In this document: in pieces, positions 6,195 through 8,724 of the stretch | How the letters are laid out: each line of letters begins with the position of its first letter | Numbering within the stretch: the stretch's first letter is position 1 | From: a bacterium | GTDB lineage: Bacteria; Patescibacteriota; Gracilibacteria; UBA1369; GCA-2718715 | Assembly: GCA_030426295.1 (NCBI GenBank) | Contig: JAUHYY010000042.1 | Coordinates: forward strand, 1-8,724 | DNA: 8,724 nt | Reading direction: 5' to 3' | Notes under the pieces: generated by a model | Told to the model about the DNA's origin: nothing | What the model saw: only the letters and a program-made list of their open reading frames with translations | The model's database searches: none | Translations under genes and position numbers: made by a program

Positions 6195-7166
6195 ATGACA
6201 TTCCGATGGAAAGACCAAAAAACTCCTCTACTCTGCTTAGCACCAATGGAAGGCTACACAGATTCAGCATACAGACAAATAATTAAAGAGGTAGAACCTA
6301 AAGTAATTTGCTTCACTGAATTCACATCAGCAGATGGGTTAAAATTTGGGAACCGAAAAAGCTTCAAAAGAATAGAATTCAAACCTGAAATTGAAAGACC
6401 ATTAATCGCTCAAATATTCGGTAGTGATCCAGCAGTAATGGCTGAATCCGCAAAAATACTCGAAGATATGGGCGTAGACGGCATAGATATCAACATGGGA
6501 TGTCCTTCTGGAAAAATTATTGCCACCTGTAGAGGTTCTGCACTTTTCGAAGAACCAGAACTTGCATTTAAAATTGTTGACGCAACTCAACAGGCAACAT
6601 CACTTGATGTGTCTGTAAAAATGAGAATAGGATTCGGAAAATTTGATCTTCCAACACTACTGAATTTCACGAAAAACCTAGAAAGTTCAGGAGCGAAACA
6701 CATTGCCTTACACGGAAGAACGACTAAACAAAAATACACTGGAATGTCAGACTGGGAACCAATATATGAAGTTAAAAAGCAAGCTGGGGTTCCAATTACA
6801 GGAAATGGTGATATACTCACTGTTGAAAATGTTCAACAAAAAATCGGTAACCTAGACGGTGTAATGATTGGACGAGGAACATACGGAAACCCTTGGATAA
6901 TGAAAGAAGTACAGGCTTACTTTGATGGCAAGGAATATAAAGGCCCTACTACTCTCGAAGAAAAGCTCCCAACTATCCTTAGACAAGCAAAACTAGCATG
7001 CGAATTTAAAGGCGAAAAGAAAGGAATAATCGAAATGAGAAAACATTTGTCTAATTACATCCACGGCTTCAAAAACGCCAGCAAATACAGGTTCAGACTT
7101 GTAAGAGTAAACACATTAAACGAAATCGAAGAAATATTTAACGAAATTATAAACAGCACAAACTAA
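6195..7166 (+). CDS. dus: tRNA-dihydrouridine synthase
   Basis: This 323-residue FMN enzyme reduces uridines in tRNA loops to dihydrouridine. The TIM-barrel signatures are in order: LAPMEGYTDSAYR (15-27), TEFTSADGL (41-49), INMGCPSGK (99-107) with N100 and the catalytic general-acid C103, VKMRIGF (141-147) with K142, LHGRTTKQKYTG (172-183) with H173, ITGNGDI (201-207) and MIGRGTYGNPWI (224-235), the phosphate-binding end. The C-terminal helical domain has MRKHLSNYIHGFKNASKYR (281-299), typical of the DusB-like group. Length is normal. A small oddity is C112 in IIATCRGSALF, where relatives usually have glycine. Which tRNA position it modifies cannot be told. The start at 6195 gives a normal N-terminus; no Shine-Dalgarno site is present. 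It is followed after 9 bases by the TrmB-like gene, so the two are probably cotranscribed. Confidence 0.93.
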   Translation: MTFRWKDQKTPLLCLAPMEGYTDSAYRQIIKEVEPKVICFTEFTSADGLKFGNRKSFKRIEFKPEIERPLIAQIFGSDPAVMAESAKILEDMGVDGIDINMGCPSGKIIATCRGSALFEEPELAFKIVDATQQATSLDVSVKMRIGFGKFDLPTLLNFTKNLESSGAKHIALHGRTTKQKYTGMSDWEPIYEVKKQAGVPITGNGDILTVENVQQKIGNLDGVMIGRGTYGNPWIMKEVQAYFDGKEYKGPTTLEEKLPTILRQAKLACEFKGEKKGIIEMRKHLSNYIHGFKNASKYRFRLVRVNTLNEIEEIFNEIINSTN

Positions 7167-7175
7167 GATAAACAC

Positions 7176-7919
7176 ATGTTTCTAGATATACTCACAAAGA
7201 TCGGTCTATCAGACAAAGAAAGTAAAGTTTACTTAGGCTTACTTGAACTTGGGGCACAACCAGCAAGTACTATCGCTAAAAAAGCAGAAATCAACCGAAC
7301 TACCTGCTACGTAATCTTAAACTCCTTAATCGACAAAGGGCTTGTAACAAGTTACAACAAAGCTAGCATCAAATACTTCTCTGCAAGCGAACCTGACAAC
7401 CTACTCGAGTTCATAAAAGCACAAAAAAAGAGACTAGAACGATACTCTCAAGAACTAGAAGAAAATATCGAAACCCTTTACCAAATCGAGCAAGGTAACA
7501 CAGCAAAACCAAAGCTAACTGTATTCGAAGGGTTCGAAAATACAAAAAACATATACAACGACATCTTAGAAGCAAAGAACCTAAAAGCCGTAACAAACTC
7601 AGACGAAAAACCAGAAAAACTAAGAAACTTTATCGATGAAGAATTTGATAAACAAAGAATTAAAAAGAAAATATCGATCAAAGAACTACAGTCAGAAAAC
7701 ACTAACCCAAAGAGTAAAATCCGTGAGAAACTCGAACTCAAAGACGCAAAAACAATCCCACAAAAATACAAAATTAAAACTGATCTATACCTATACGACA
7801 ACAAGATCTCGATTATTTTTTACGACAACGACAAATTCTCAGGAGTAATCATGGAAAGCCCAATGCTAAATAGACTAGCAGAAAATACATTTAATTTAGT
7901 TTGGGATCTCTTAGACTAA
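7176..7919 (+). CDS. TrmB-family winged-helix transcriptional regulator
   Basis: The 247-residue protein begins with a TrmB-type winged helix (about 1-70): ILTKIGLSDKESKVYLGLLE, then ASTIAKKAEINRTTCYVILNSL as the helix-turn-helix with its recognition helix, then the wing GLVTSYNKASIKYFSAS. A charged helix at about 75-105 (FIKAQKKRLERYSQELEENI) is the usual dimerising coiled coil. The C-terminal half starts KPKLTVFEGFENTKNIYNDI (111-130) and ends in beta-rich DLYLYDNKISIIFYD, the pattern of TrmB effector domains of the phospholipase-D-like kind; no HKD catalytic motif is visible. TrmB proteins are classically sugar-responsive, but no sugar genes are here, so ligand and targets are unknown. It lies 9 bases after dus with no Shine-Dalgarno site, consistent with an operon. 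Its last 4 bases overlap the convergent secA stop. Asparagine, tyrosine and aspartate codons are strongly C-ending. Confidence 0.85.
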   Translation: MFLDILTKIGLSDKESKVYLGLLELGAQPASTIAKKAEINRTTCYVILNSLIDKGLVTSYNKASIKYFSASEPDNLLEFIKAQKKRLERYSQELEENIETLYQIEQGNTAKPKLTVFEGFENTKNIYNDILEAKNLKAVTNSDEKPEKLRNFIDEEFDKQRIKKKISIKELQSENTNPKSKIREKLELKDAKTIPQKYKIKTDLYLYDNKISIIFYDNDKFSGVIMESPMLNRLAENTFNLVWDLLD

Positions 7920-8724
7920 GCTCCGTGACATTTTTTGTACTTCTTACCACTTCCACATGGGCAAGATTCATTTCGACCTACCTTTTCAACATTATCAGCT
8001 GACTTTTGTGGAGCCTCACCTCCAGACAAATTACTTTCAATCTGACTCTCATTTGTCTTTAGCTCAGCATTCGCTGGAACCTCATCAGTAATATCTAGTC
8101 GAGGCTTAATCTCAACTTTAAACAAAGTATTCACTACTGCAAAATCTATATTTGACTGCAGTCTCTTGAACATTCCAAAGGCTTGGTTCTTATACTCGAT
8201 AAGTGGATTTCTTTGACCATAAGCTTCTAAAGCAACATTTTGTCTCAGATAAGACATATCATCAATATGCTCCATCCAGAAACTATCAATAGTACTTAAA
8301 TAAACTTCTCGTTCAACCTGCCTCATAATAGAAGAATCATTCAAAGTACTCTCAAGCTCTTCATATCTAGACAATAGATAATTCTGAAGTTTATCAACTA
8401 CTTGAGCCTCATCAAGACCATCAATATCTGATACAACCGGTAGATTTTGACCTCTATAAATAGCAGCAACAGTCTCAATAATCTCTTGGAAATCATGACC
8501 ACCCTCAGGCAATCTTTGACCAGCAACTATTGATTCAACTTCTTCTTTTATCAATCTTAAAATTTCATCGTGAATATCTTCTTCAAAAAGTAATTTTCGT
8601 CTCTTTGAATAAATAATTTCTCTATGATGATTCATCACATCATCATACTCAACGATATGTTTTCGAACATCAAAGTTACGACCTTCAACTCTTTTTTGTG
8701 CTCCTTCAATACTCTTAGATACAA
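7916..8724 (-). CDS. secA: Preprotein translocase ATPase SecA, C-terminal part (cut by window edge)
   Basis: The frame is open to the window edge, giving 268 C-terminal residues; the N-terminal motor domains lie outside. The visible part opens SIEGAQKRVEGRNFDVRKHI and continues VEYDDVMNHHREIIYSKRR, the well-known SecA stretch at the start of the helical scaffold and wing region. It goes on through STIDSFWMEHIDDMSYLRQN and ALEAYGQRNPLIEYKNQAF. After a polar linker the protein ends with the SEC-C zinc motif CPCGSGKKYKKCHGA (C-x-C-x8-C-H), known to bind zinc and, in other species, SecB or ribosomes. SecA drives post-translational export through SecYEG at the inner face of the membrane. The methionine at 8636-8638 is internal, not a start. 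The TAG stop overlaps the TrmB-like gene by 4 bases. The sequence looks ordinary and intact. Confidence 0.97.
   Translation of the reverse strand, partial: VSKSIEGAQKRVEGRNFDVRKHIVEYDDVMNHHREIIYSKRRKLLFEEDIHDEILRLIKEEVESIVAGQRLPEGGHDFQEIIETVAAIYRGQNLPVVSDIDGLDEAQVVDKLQNYLLSRYEELESTLNDSSIMRQVEREVYLSTIDSFWMEHIDDMSYLRQNVALEAYGQRNPLIEYKNQAFGMFKRLQSNIDFAVVNTLFKVEIKPRLDITDEVPANAELKTNESQIESNLSGGEAPQKSADNVEKVGRNESCPCGSGKKYKKCHGA

Noticed and set aside
7478..7804. Minus-strand 108-codon open frame inside the TrmB-like gene
   Set aside because: It is a Ser/Phe/Leu-rich shadow of a well-supported plus-strand gene, an effect of codon composition.
7910..7920. CTTAG-A-CTAAG palindrome at the trmB-like/secA junction
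   Set aside because: The usable stem is 4 bases with a 3-base loop and no T-run next to it; probably chance.
8636..8638. Start codon for a separate 240-residue protein
   Set aside because: The frame continues upstream with typical SecA sequence to the window edge, so this is an internal methionine.
1..8724. UGA recoded as glycine, as in some small-genome lineages
   Set aside because: No gene contains an in-frame UGA, and ftcD ends at UGA close to the usual family end, so the standard code suffices.
1..8724. tRNA, rRNA, CRISPR array, insertion sequence or prophage
   Set aside because: Gaps are at most about 90 bases, with no cloverleaf-like segment, no spaced repeats, no terminal inverted repeats and no transposase or integrase motifs.

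Overview
The window is compact, AT-rich bacterial DNA carrying eleven protein genes, two of them cut by the window edges. I see no RNA gene, CRISPR array, insertion sequence or gene-free stretch over 100 bases. Tight packing, overlapping gene ends, absence of recognisable Shine-Dalgarno sites, a TrmB-type regulator, an isolated FtsQ-like protein and two orphan genes would suit a small-genome lineage such as Patescibacteria/CPR. That placement is inference only. The standard code applies: genes end in TAA, TAG or TGA and none needs UGA reassigned.

Layout from the left. A LysE/RhtB-type exporter (minus strand, N-terminal part only) diverges from a glutamate formimidoyltransferase (plus). The transferase converges with, and overlaps by 38 bases, a 518-residue protein of unknown function (minus) built from about three repeats of roughly 95-100 residues. 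Next comes a minus-strand operon of thioredoxin reductase-like flavoprotein, TrpG/PabA-type glutamine amidotransferase and DUF924 protein, joined by two 8-base overlaps. It diverges from an FtsQ/DivIB-like cell-division protein (plus). A 139-residue orphan (minus) overlaps the ftsQ end by 14 bases. It diverges from a plus-strand pair: tRNA-dihydrouridine synthase followed 9 bases later by a TrmB-like regulator. The C-terminal part of SecA (minus) overlaps the regulator's end by 4 bases.

Functionally this is mostly housekeeping: secretion (SecA), division (FtsQ), tRNA modification (Dus), redox (TrxB-like), amidotransfer and one-carbon/folate metabolism (TrpG/PabA, FtcD). No pathway is complete here. 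The plus strand is C-rich over G in both gene orientations, suggesting the minus strand is the replication leading strand. The item most likely to be new is the 518-residue repeat protein, with a possible tandem-repeat promoter that would give a leaderless mRNA. The 139-residue orphan is second.
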